In this document: positions 22,066 through 32,146 of the stretch, one piece after another
How the letters are laid out: each line of letters begins with the position of its first letter
Numbering within the stretch: position 1 is the first letter of the stretch
Origin: Hippopus hippopus
Lineage: Eukaryota; Mollusca; Bivalvia; Cardiida; Cardiidae
Assembly: GCA_946811185.2 (NCBI GenBank)
Contig: OX328110.1
Span: forward strand, 12,752,516 to 12,816,515
Direction: 5' to 3'
Length of the DNA stretch: 64,000 bases
Position numbers and translations under genes: made by a program
Notes under the pieces: generated by a model
Told to the model about the DNA's origin: nothing
Seen by the model: only the letters and a program-made list of their open reading frames with translations
Database searches by the model: none

Positions 22066-24258
22066 ATGCCTACAATTCCACCAAATTTACGTGAACGTGC
22101 CATTGGAAAGCTTAATGATGGCATGGTGACGAATGAGGTTGCTAGGGTTGTTGGCAGTTCTAGCCGTTCTATTCGATACCTTAGGCAACGTTTCCAAGCA
22201 ACAGTGCGTACGGAAGATTAAGTACGTAGTGGACGTAGTGGACCACGACGCCTAGCCAAGACCGCTATATCATGAACACACACAATACGCAATCGTTTTC
22301 AAACTGCCACTGCTTCTAACACGTCTGGTATAGGTAGTTTGAGGTTCATAGGGACCCCCTGAATTTTGAAATATCTTAAAAAATACTTTAGCTATTGTAC
22401 TGAAAATTTGCATAGTTAATAATATTACCTTTACCAACTCTGGGTGAAATCTTCAGAATTTTTGATAACTTAATTTGACTTTTTTGCATTCAATGCAATG
22501 TTAAAAAGTATAAACAAAACAGCAAAAAAACGGTGGGAGGGCTGAACGCTATTCCGAGTGAAGGGTTTACCTAATTATGAAAACAATTCTCATGCAAGTA
22601 CAGTAACTGTGGTCGTGTATTGTTTGAATAGTAAAAAGTTCAACTTTTGAGGCCCTGATCTCGTTTTTTATTTGGGTTTCATTTTGTTGATTCAGTATTG
22701 GAGACTTGCAAACACTTGTTTACACTTTGTTTTCTTTTCCACGCCCAACCATAGATGTTTTCCTTAAACCCATTCAAACTCTGTCTCACATCATGTGGTA
22801 TAGAATACAACAATAAAATGAAGAAGGGTGCATTGTAAGAAGTGGTCAAGTTCCATAAACAAGTATTGATGCAATTGATATTTTTTACGGTCAAAGGGAC
22901 ACAGTGTCTTTAAGACTACCACCCTATGAGTGTGACCATAATACATTTAAGCTAATTCTAGGCGAACTGAAAAAATCGTAGCAAAAAATCAATTTAAAAA
23001 AAACCATGAAAGACGTTTAAGTCTAAGTGTCAGGTGGTTTGAAACACATATCTCAACAGAAGTGATAAAAAAAACTTGAAGCCATGCCGAAAATAAAATT
23101 TAATCAAATATTGGAGAATAGACACCATATAAGAAAACATTGGACAAATAATTTTAGACTTCAAAGTTTGAATGAACGTGGCGAGAGCGATATCTAAGAT
23201 AAAGTACAGAGCTATAGTATTTGTACAAAAACAACTTCAGGGCCTCATATTTAACTGAATTCAGGTACTGAAGTCATGCACTTGTCCAGTTATGTTTGCT
23301 GTTCTGGTCACTGCGCGAAACCGTCGGAGAATGTTAAGCTTCAGAGCAAAAATTTAACATTACTGGAATAGGCAAAATGTTCTTTCTTGCAGAAGAAAAA
23401 ATTCTAATTTTCACTACAGAGAGTTGGTAAGGTCATTTTAAAAGACCTTGCAAAGTTTCATAAAAATTGATACAGGATTTTTCAAGATATTTCAAAATTC
23501 AGGAGGTCCCTATGAACTGCAGACTACCTATACACATAACAACCGAATATCTGCCCAAACTGTACGCAATGGTCTGCGCAAAGGTGGTCTACGTGGACGT
23601 CGTCCTTACGTTGGTTGTGTTTTGACGCGACGTCACCGCGTAAATCGTGTTAATTGGGCACGTACACACCAACGCTGGCTTAGACAAAATGGAATAGCGT
23701 TTCCATTCATCGAAGTGATGGCAGGGTTCGTGTATACCGTAGAAGAAATAAACGTTATGCCGACTGTTGTGTACTTGAACGATATCGTTTTGGGGGTGCA
23801 GGTTCCGTCTTGGTCTGGGCAGGCATTGCGCATGGTTATCGCACACCTCTCGTCGTGATCGATGGGAATTTGAATGCCCAATGCTACCGAGATGAGATTC
23901 TTGCGAGGCACGTCATCCCACTGTTTCAAAATAATTCCAATATCACTTTGTTTCAACATGATAATGCCACAAGCCATAAAGCTAGAGATATTGTGAATTT
24001 CCTCAGGACGAATATTGCATTCATTAATGATTGGCCCGCCAAAAGTCCAGATCTGAATCCCATCGAACACCTGTGGGATAATTTGGACCAGCGTGTTAGA
24101 CGTCGCCCTATTCCACTGTCGAACATCAATGAACTAACACAAGCCAAAAGTGGAAAAACATTCCACAGGCAGAAATCAACACACTTGCCGGTTCTATGCG
24201 CCAACGATGCCAGGCAGTACTCGATGCTCAAGGTGGCCATACCCGATATTAATGTGTG
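22066..24258 (+). pseudogene. Tc1-family transposase pseudogene
   Basis: The N-terminal part (22066-22328) starts MPTIPPNLRERAIGKLNDGM and holds the paired-like helix-turn-helix (VTNEVARVVGSSSRSIRYL). An in-frame stop follows at codon 52, and a second helix-turn-helix region carries another stop. Coding resumes after the nested element at 23533 with HNNRISAQTVRNGL and GRRPYVG. The DDE core keeps the second Asp (QHDNATSHKA) and the Glu (DLNPIEHLW). The block with the first Asp is deleted near 23700 with a frame change. Another frameshift near 24140 displaces the C-terminus. Several independent lesions rule out activity. Confidence 0.85.
22331..23530. mobile_element. 1200-bp long-TIR element nested in Tc1
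   Basis: The ends are inverted: TAGGTAGTTTGAGGTTCATA with GGGACC..CCTGAATTTTG, and the matching AACTGCAGACTACCTA. Similarity between arms fades over about 130 bp (both carry TTACCAACTC). TA is duplicated at 22329 and 23531. Dropping the insert and one TA restores the transposase reading frame locally. No transposase is visible inside, so it is non-autonomous with a TA target, as in Tc1/mariner. Confidence 0.85.
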
Positions 24259-24452
24259 ATTTTGGTCTACGACCCCTACTACATTCAATCAACCATTTCA
24301 TCAGTTTTCCGCGAACGTAGAGCGATAACATTTTACACACAAATTCACTTTGAAATACTCTTAGAGTACAAGTAAAAATAATTCAACCCTTCTTTCCATA
24401 TTTACGTATATCTGCACTTAAACACAGCGGAAGTTACTTATTTTGTTCAGTA

Positions 24453-25078
24453 TGGTTGTTATCAAAATCCTAACACAAACCAGTGTTCAAAATTTATACA
24501 CAACCGGAAAATAGAGATCTTTAAGTAGATATATTTTTAATTGAAACACTTAAACCAAAGGGTTTTCTTCCCTTGTGTTTGTGGGCTTTAAGGGGCAAAT
24601 CTACATTTTTTGCCCTTGAACATTTTTTCCCAACACTACTAAATAGAACAGATGTATTTTCTTCGCAAGCGTAAACAATTTTGGGGGTTACTTTCATTAA
24701 TCAAAGCGCTGAAAGCACTAATGGCTAAGGGCAAGTCGAAAATGCTTATATGCATAGAGCAATTTGTATTCGACCATGAACTGTCCATTTAAATAGTAAA
24801 GAAAAAAACATTTTCGTGTACTGGAGATTTTTTTTTTTTTTTTCTTTTTTTTTTTTCGTGCATATTTAAACGCTTAGAAGTAGTGAATGGATGCATCCAC
24901 ATGCTGCATCCTCATGTTGCGAAAATTCAAACAAGAACTACACATACCATTCTTTCCAAGCGCCAATTGTATTTTATTTAGTCCACGTCCATAGCAGTAC
25001 TAGTAATAGTTGAAAAACAGGTTGCAATGATTTTCATCACTCTTCAAAAAGAGGAATTAACAAACAATGATTGAATTG
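24453..25078. other. Unassigned AT-rich stretch
   Basis: It has a long T-rich run near 24828-24857 and no recognisable gene. Confidence 0.4.
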
Positions 25079-25079
25079 T

Positions 25080-25280
25080 ATTTTACGCCAATTTCAATAT
25101 TAGTTCAGCCACATCACGGCCACAGCTCTCATATTCATGTATTTCCTGGGTTTCACCTGTACTAGGCTAGGGTTCTGAAATGTCTTGCCAAAGGACACTC
25201 CAACGAAAAGCCCTGTGGATCCAGTGAGGCTCGAACCCGGGGCCTCCAGGTCATAAGTCCTACTCGTTACCACACAGGAT
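25080..25280 (-). mobile_element. tRNA-derived SINE, family H2
   Basis: Reverse-strand box B is CCCCGGGTTCGAGCC. The forward text shows the tail domain TTCAATATTAGTTCAGCC and ATCACGGCCACAGCTC. H2 shares this 3' domain with H1 but has a different body. Confidence 0.65.
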
Positions 25281-25676
25281 TCCAACCAACGTAGGTTTAA
25301 AGGATATTTTATGTGAAGCAGACAACACAATTCTGTATGATTGATAAAAAATTCGCACCATGTTAATTTTATGTCACTATTTAATACTTCAAATGTAGTA
25401 TGCGAAAAGTTTTTTTTTTTTTATATTTTTCCCCATTCATATTCCAGTTATTTTTCTTCTTCTTCTTCTTCTTTCGCAAAAGAAGAAGATACTAGAGGAC
25501 CACATGTGGATGCCCATGGTCGACTGCAGTTGCTTTTAATGAAAATTTTAAGTCGAGAAACCGGACATTACTATGTCAAAAATATTTAGATATTGTATGT
25601 TGTATGGGTTTCCGTTATGATAGTTAACAATAGGCCAAATTGAAGTAAATGTGATAGTTAACAACTACTCCAAGTT

Positions 25677-25736
25677 TGAATTTAATGTCTTCAGTAATAA
25701 CAAGTTTGAAGTTAATGTCTTCAGTAATAACAGAGA
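25677..25736. repeat. 30-bp unit duplicated in tandem
   Basis: CAAGTTTGAATTTAATGTCT..TCAGTAATAA is followed at once by a copy with one change. A third, weaker copy lies near 25864. Confidence 0.6.
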
Positions 25737-25739
25737 TAT

Positions 25740-26550
25740 TATGAAATGTCAAAATATTTAAATATTCAAAGTCAAAAAGGGACATTTTGAATTTTTCAAA
25801 AATACTTTGATGACTACCTGTCCCTGTTGTATGGGTTTCCCTTTTGACAGTTAAGATCAGTCCAAGCTCGAATTAAATATCTTCAGTAATGACAGAGATA
25901 TAAAATATCAAAGTTTTTGCACGACAACACAGACAAGGCCAAGCCATGTAAATGTCTAAATGTTTTCCTGGAAAACAACCGGGCTAAAAATCTAGTATAT
26001 TGCATAGAATGAAAACTTGCACATTGGCTGTCATTGGTTTCTTTTACAATCAATATGCAATATGGACGGAATTGGCATCACAATAAGGAACAGAAAATTG
26101 TGCAGGGGAAGCAGCTTTTTCTTTGACAAGAAAAAGACAAGGCTACAGTGATGGAAATTACCTTTGAGATAAAAGAAGAAAACTTTGATTACCAGCATTC
26201 TTTCCTTTTCCTTTTTAAACAACTTCATACTCTGCAGTGTCGTAACAACACAGCAATTTTTCTGTTGAGGTTCAGAACGAAGTACGTAGACCCCTTGCCA
26301 TTTACATGTACCGACATATCAAATTCGATATATTGTGGTGTTGTATGAAATGGAAAAAAAATAGGTTCCTCACATGTGTTTTAAACATAAAATTTGTATG
26401 GAAAAAACACAAGACTTTTCTTCGAAAAATCATTAAAAGCCTTTTATAATGATGGGTTTAACAATTAAGAAACAAGAATTCAATAAAACAAATTGTATCC
26501 GTAAAATTTTTGTCAACTCCTACAGCCAAAAATGAAGGCCTAGTACGTCT
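25740..26550. other. Unassigned stretch
   Basis: No gene is supported. A faint family-A-like patch (GATTACCAGCATTC) lies near 26187. Confidence 0.3.
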
Positions 26551-26555
26551 TTTAA

Positions 26556-26768
26556 CTCTTCACCAGCCAATAAGATTTTAGACTTGTTCAAAATGAAACC
26601 ATTTGCAGAATTTTATCTTATTCAAAAGATGTTATTTGCCTTTGAAAGGGTAGAAAATGCTGTCAGAGACGGAGAAATGATAGTTTCCTGCATTTCTTCT
26701 TTTCCAACAATGTTTTCAAAAGCTTTCTTTCTAACGGTGGTAAAAACTTGAGGTTGTGTGGAAAAGGG
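26556..26768 (+). mobile_element. TTAA-flanked MITE, family A
   Basis: TTAA lies on both sides (26552 and 26769). It has diverged arms (CTCTTCACCAGCC and GGAAAAGGG) and a decayed central palindrome. It is an older copy. Confidence 0.7.
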
Positions 26769-26869
26769 TTAATTAGATACAAAAATTTCAAAAGCAATGT
26801 TGCTATTCCATTGTTAGTTTTTTGAATGCAGGACGGTGTAAATCCAAGATCAGACTTTTAAGATGGATT

Positions 26870-27580
26870 GACCGTTAGATGGCAAAAGGAAACATGCTAA
26901 CCATTCCCAAAGGGGCAGCCATCTTGAGTTCTACCCATGATAATTAGGTCAACGACCAACAGCAGTAAGGGTAATATCTAGAACGGTAGTCGTCGACCGC
27001 AAAAAAAAAAACGTTTGCAGATTGCACACACGCTTGAATACACTATTATGACGTCAAATAGACAAATTTCATCTACAATTACTAACATAGATTCTGCGAG
27101 GTTAATACAACCAAAGAGCAAAATTTCTTGTTAAGATTACGAACTTTCTTTGCCAAGCTGTCACATTGTGTCAACCGTACTAATCAGTAGACGGTCAAAA
27201 TATATAACAGAAAAGTTAGATAAACATCAAACGTTACAAAAAGATAAAACATACCTTTGAATCAAAATAAACATAATTGTGGTACTTGGAAACCACCAAC
27301 TTTTTAACAACTCCCCCCTTTTGTACATGTATTACGGCTGACAAGGTAAACGGTTTTGTCTACCTTCACACCATACATGGATACATACCATACGACGCGA
27401 ATCGATCAAATGTAAATTTCGCCACGCCCCATCTACACACGGAATTTGGTGTGCACACAGAATTTTCTCTCCACTGCGAACCAATAGGTATCGCGCACGA
27501 AATTTTGTCGCCTCCCATTAAGTCAGGCCTTGATTCTGCATCATATGATGTGCATCCTGTCAGTGATTGACTGAATCATT
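26870..27580. other. Unassigned stretch
   Basis: A 97-residue open frame at 27277-27570 has no recognised domain or splice context. A CCAAT box (GAACCAATAGG, about 27479) and a CCACGCCCC motif lie inside it, so promoter-like sequence is possible but unproved. Confidence 0.25.
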
Positions 27581-27582
27581 TT

Positions 27583-27720
27583 TACGCCGCTTTCAACGAT
27601 TTTTCAGTCATATCCCGGCGACAGCTCACATATGTATTTCCTGGATTTTACTATTACTAGGCTCTGAAGTGTATTGCCGAAGGAAACTCCCATGAAAACC
27701 CCAGGCATCCTGTCAGGAAG
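27583..27720 (-). mobile_element. SINE H2 fragment
   Basis: CGCTTTCAACGATTTTTCAG, ATCCCGGCGACAGCTCACAT and GAAGGAAACTCC match the H2 copy at 41090. The tRNA head is missing. Confidence 0.6.
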
Positions 27721-28177
27721 GTATGACTAGCATTACATGGTGTGTATATAGCGACGACCCTAGGTAAACACGGGTGTATGTTGCGTCATGCTCTGCATGA
27801 GTATTTGGAGAAATTAACGAGAGAATTTTTCTTCTGTTTTAAAGGTGGCCCTTCAGATTTTGGGACAAAAATTTTACAAAAATACAAAAAAAAAAAAAAT
27901 CATCCTTATACTCCGAAAGCCTTTTAATTTTCATTCATAAAACCCCAGTAGTCGAAAACCATCCGACAACAAGAGAAATTAGAGATTTACTACGGCCCAG
28001 GTCGACACCGACGGAAAACACGTTCTATTTTCACATGAGCAACTCGCTCATTTACATACCGGAAATACACAGACAAAGCTTCAAACATAGCGTCCGAAGA
28101 AGACATTGTGGAAAATAATTACATGTTTGTTATGTTATGGAATTTAAGCGTCATTAGTCACGTGCCAGTCACTTGAC

Positions 28178-28246
28178 ATTCCCACAATGCTTATTTTGAT
28201 TTCTGGCGCGAAATCTAAAAATACCTTAAGAGGCTACGTAGCCTTT
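28178..28246. repeat. Short dispersed repeat near ZNFX1 upstream region
   Basis: CATTCCCACAATGC, TTCTGGCGCGAAAT and GAGGCTACGTAGC recur in diverged form at 29270-29345 and 53757-53832. The element type is unknown. Confidence 0.45.
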
Positions 28247-28782
28247 TAAGGGAACACCATCAAATTTTTTTTTTTTTTGTAATTTTATGATTCTTAATTA
28301 TTGATGATTTGTATTTTTTTTTTTTTTTTTTATATAAATTTCAGTGATATATATATTTTTTAATTTGATGATATGTGAAAAATCTAAAAACCCACCTTTA
28401 AGCGTTCTTATTTAAAATACATTTGCTTTGAAAATATTTTCATCGGTACTTTCTCGGTATATGTAGACAATGACCTTCCCCCCCCCCCCCATTTCCATTT
28501 CTGTTTTACATCACGGATGAATGATTCTAAGTTGTAAGGCAGTTTTGAGGGGTGTGCCGTTTCAAGTCAGTTAGAAACGGCAGTTGCAGTTCCAGCAAAT
28601 CAGAGACAGCGACTAGCGCGCATATATACATGGTGTTCAGAGTGGTTGCAGCTTTCGTGCAAAAGTTTGAAACGTGGTTACTAAGGCTAGGCGCCGTCGG
28701 CCCCTAGCCAAAAAGGACATTTAATCCGATATGGTCGATTTTGAAATCGATAACTTTGTCAACTTTTATGAGTATTCGTCAC

Positions 28783-29188
28783 AACTCGACTGATTCCATA
28801 CCTATATCTAACCTTGTCCGTATCCAGGGGGTTTTCATTTTGAAATACTGACAGTCACATGATCATAAACATGGCGGCGTCCTGTAAATTGGATAGCAAC
28901 GGCAACAACAGCCACAGTGATAAGCAACCTATCGCTGTTATAAAATGCAAACGTAATTGACAGACCGAGTTAGAAAATAAATGTACTAACTGTCGGAAAT
29001 GTATTTAGAAAGATTACCTCGGAAAATTGTGACAAGTGTGTGCTTTCTAAATGGAGTGTTACGATTTTAAGAACGGTAAAGCCGTGTGCTTACGGCGAAG
29101 AAATTGTTCGTGTAGGTGCATATCAAGCCACGTGATACAGCCGAGGGACTTGATCAACGGATTACCCGAGGTTTGCCGAATGTGTTTA
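28783..29188 (+). promoter_or_regulatory. Candidate ZNFX1 promoter/5' region, copy 1
   Basis: This block lies 1.1 kb upstream of the proposed ZNFX1 start codon and recurs at 42841-43262. Shared landmarks are CGTCACAACTCG, ACATGGCGGCG (a YY1-like initiator motif, here AAACATGGCGGCG at 28867), AGAACGGTAAA, TGTAGGTGCATATCAAGC and CAGCCGAGGGACTTGAT. No coding frame is conserved between copies. I infer a promoter or 5'-UTR segment copied together with the gene. A transposon origin is the alternative. Confidence 0.4.
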
Positions 29189-29269
29189 TGAGATCAAATT
29201 GTAGATACGACGCCATCGTACTTATTTGAATACAATCACACATAATCAGTCCAGGATGTTGAACATGTT

Positions 29270-29345
29270 ACACTCCCACAAGGCTTTGCGAAATTCTGGT
29301 GCGAAATTTGAAAACCTCTCATATGACCACGTATACTATTGATTG
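29270..29345. repeat. Short dispersed repeat, second copy
   Basis: ACACTCCCACAAGGC, AAATTCTGGTGCGAAAT and ATGACCACGTA match 28178-28246 and 53757-53832. Confidence 0.4.
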
Positions 29346-29947
29346 AATACTATTTAAGTATGTTTTTTTTTTTTTGTAACGTCTCCTTTTTATCATGGTC
29401 GGTTTACAAGCTGTTGCAATACTAAATTCATTGAATTATTTTATACAGAGTTGTTATATTTGGATAATTTTGATAGACCCCTTTACGACCTCATAACATG
29501 CATTTCCAATTTTCCCCTTTTGTAGAAAATTGTCGACATGTGCAAAATATGCAATTTGACAGGATATGCTAGATTTATAAATACGAGTAGAATATCACAT
29601 TCATGTCGGTTTTTTGACATTTTTTTAAGCGAGCTCATCATTTCATAAACAATAAAACCCTTGTTAAGCCTCGTCTTTTTCAATGAATCGTTAGATAAAT
29701 ACGGTAAAAAAAAGTAAACTTATGCATTATCCTACAGCTTGCGACTAAATCAGTATTTGCATTCGTCATCATACACGTGACAGAGATTAATCGATAGTAT
29801 TTTTCCTAAGTACGATTTTTGTCTCCTCAAAGTTTTGAGGTACATCGCGATAATCCCAATACACCTTTGGTTCAACTATTTACTCGTCCTAATGGTATTT
29901 GAGATAGTGAGCTTCTACATCATTTCATTGTACGAGTCATTTGTTTG

Positions 29948-30072
29948 ACTGGTGTTTATTGGCGTTTTCAACATTATTTCAGTAATATCGCGGTGGCCAG
30001 TGCAACTATCCATGCGTTTCTTGAGGTTGTTTTACCTGTACTTCGCATAATGGCTGCATTCCCACAACTTCA
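29948..30072 (-). mobile_element. SINE H1, 3' portion only
   Basis: GTTTTCAACATTATTTCAGT, ATCGCGGTGGCCAGTGCA and CTGTACTTCGCAT are the reverse of the H1 3' domain. The head is absent and there is an internal deletion. Confidence 0.65.
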
Positions 30073-30261
30073 TCGCCGAATACCACGTCGTGTTATGTCA
30101 TGTTACGTTATGTCGTGTTATGTTACGTTATGTTATGGTATGTTCTAATATGCTTTTTTATAATAAGTTAAACCACGCTGTGTCATGAACACGGTATTTT
30201 TATTCAAATATATATATTTTTTTTCAAACAGAGACGTTGAGGTAGGACGGAACACGTGAAG

Positions 30262-30323
30262 ATGGCAGACAATGCAAGGGGCTTTGGGTTAGTTAAATAT
30301 GACTATCTCTCTCTAACACAAAG
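30262..30323 (+). CDS. ZNFX1: ZNFX1, proposed first coding exon
   Basis: The ATG at 30262 has a purine at -3 and G at +4 (GAAGATGG) and opens MADNARGFGLVKYDYLSLTQ, ending AG|gtagta. The exon leaves two bases. The main exon at 32147 supplies exactly the one base needed, so the frame joins without a stop. The gap (30324-32146) begins GT and ends AG and holds two family-C copies. The main ORF upstream of 32190 is open to its acceptor but has no ATG, so an upstream start exon is required. This short exon is the best candidate seen; another could exist. Confidence 0.5.
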
Positions 30324-30801
30324 GTAGTACAGTTGATTGGTATTTAATGAAGAAAAAGACAGTGGGGAGGGACATATCATACATCTACATGTTCTGTGAT
30401 GCCTGATCTTGATCAAGGCTGTCCGTAAAAGCACACTTTAATGCTTAAAATCGTTGTCTGCGCATGTCATATTCTTCAAAGATTCGACCTGTCCGCTATG
30501 ACGCATCACCCATCCCCGTATACCTGGGAAAAGTAGAGCTGATACCGAAGCTATTAGCCTATTACCCAAGCATGTAGGGGCTGTTTTAATAAAGTTGCCG
30601 GTGCATAGGTTATATGCTAGCTGATCATAGCTGAATGAATCGCACCAGGTAGCGTTTTATTGAGTAAACGTTTATTTCATTTTGAAATTCAAAGTAACGG
30701 TTGTTGTTTTGAAAAGTAGTCCGGTTCTGTACCCAGAATGCCCAAATTAGATAGATGTGTATCTGTAGAATGCCATCTAGCGGGAGATAATGACTTAATA
30801 T

Positions 30802-31039
30802 GGGCGGCGCTCTGGCAAAAGGGAGTGTATACCGAGCAAGTAATTACGAGTACGAGTAATTACTGATGGATCGAAAAAATCTATTTTGCCCGACAATCGA
30901 CTGAATCATGTGGTAGACTTATCCTTTGATGCAGAAAATTGACCAAAAGCAAAAGATTTCCACCCAGGACTGCGCTGGCTGACCTGAATCGATACCTTTT
31001 TGCAAATGCATTACACCCTCTTTTCACAGAGCATGGCTC
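30802..31039. mobile_element. Foldback MITE, family C, in ZNFX1 intron
   Basis: It runs from GGCGGCGCTCTGGCAAAAGG to CACAGAGCATGGCTC. One arm of the internal palindrome is shortened (ACCCAGGACTGCGC). Confidence 0.65.
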
Positions 31040-31845
31040 ATATCTATGAAAATGATCAAAATTTTTTTACAAAAATAAAAAAAAAAAAAACTCGAGGACG
31101 CACTGATATCTATTGGCAGATGTCCAAGTGAAATAAGCCACGGTTGTTTTTCGCCGTATCAGTCCGAACGCATGATTTTATCTCATGATTTCGTTATATT
31201 TTATGATCTGAAAATAAAGGAATTTAATCGAAACTGAGCGCAAGATTAAGTTTCGCAATTTTCGAATCAATAATTGACTTCAATTTAACACGAATTTTTA
31301 TTCAGTAAGGAGGAGTTGTACTTTCTCGGCTTGAAACGTCACTATTGTATGTCATTTATAACTGTATAACGTTAAACATATAACAAGTTTGATGTAGACA
31401 TACCTACGTGTCAGCTGTCTTGTAAAAGTTTATTTTTTGCCAAAACCTGTTTCTTCTCGTTCTGCCTAAATTCCGCATTTTCTCACAAAAGCAGCTCACA
31501 CTTACCGATGAAAAAACATTTCTTTAATTCAAACAAAAAAACCCATATTCCATTGGCTGAAAAACTGGAATGGACTGAAAACATATGTAAAAGAACTAAC
31601 ACTAATGCAGTATACTAGTCTAACCCACTAGTAAACTAGTATACTACACTAAACGAAAGCGCAGTACACATATAATTCCACTTTGTTTCGCACAAAGAAC
31701 ATCGGCCATTGATAAGGCATGGACTGACATTGAATAAATTTTAACACACGTAGCTATCAATTTAGTGTAAACCTTTCATAACCACATGTATGTTTAGATG
31801 TACTGAGTTTTATTCCATGTTCAAACCACATGTAAGAGCAGACAA
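31040..31845. other. Unassigned part of ZNFX1 intron 1
   Basis: AT-rich, with a short palindromic patch of CTAGT/ACTAG units near 31612-31650 (TATACTAGTC..ACTAGTAAACTAGTATAC). No exon is supported. Confidence 0.35.
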
Positions 31846-32093
31846 GAGTCATTCTCTGTGAAAAGGGTGACTTACTGCATCTGCAAAAAGTATCGACTCG
31901 GGTCAACCTGCGCTGTCAGCAAAGGCTTACGTAAGTCGAATTTACTTTGCTATTGGTCAAGTGTTTGCATGTCAAAGGCCCAGTGTATTTCATGATTCAG
32001 ACGTTTGTTGGACAAAATGGATTTTATGAATCCCTAATTGAATTGTGTGATGACTTGCTTGGCATTAAAACCCCTTTTTTCAGAGCATGACTC
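31846..32093. mobile_element. Foldback MITE, family C with ACAA duplication
   Basis: It starts GAGTCATTCTCTGTG and ends CAGAGCATGACTC, with ACAA directly repeated on both sides. Its right end is 53 bp from the acceptor of the main ZNFX1 exon. Confidence 0.8.
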
Positions 32094-32146
32094 ACAAGTA
32101 TTAAGTGAACTAGTACTCAATGTGCCATTTTTGCTATTTAATGTAG

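Larger units (their letters stand above)
21760..24450 (+). mobile_element. Tc1/mariner element, inactive, with nested insertion
   Basis: The inverted ends are CACTGAACCAAAAAAG..CTTCCG and CGGAAGTTACTTATTTTGTTC..CAG. TA flanks both sides (21758 and 24451). Total length is 2691 bp. Subtracting the 1200-bp nested insert and its duplicated TA leaves 1489 bp, a normal Tc1 length. The transposase inside is a pseudogene. Confidence 0.85.

Noticed and set aside
27277..27570. 97-residue ORF
   Set aside because: It has no domain, no splice context and no sign of codon bias. Kept only as part of an unassigned stretch.
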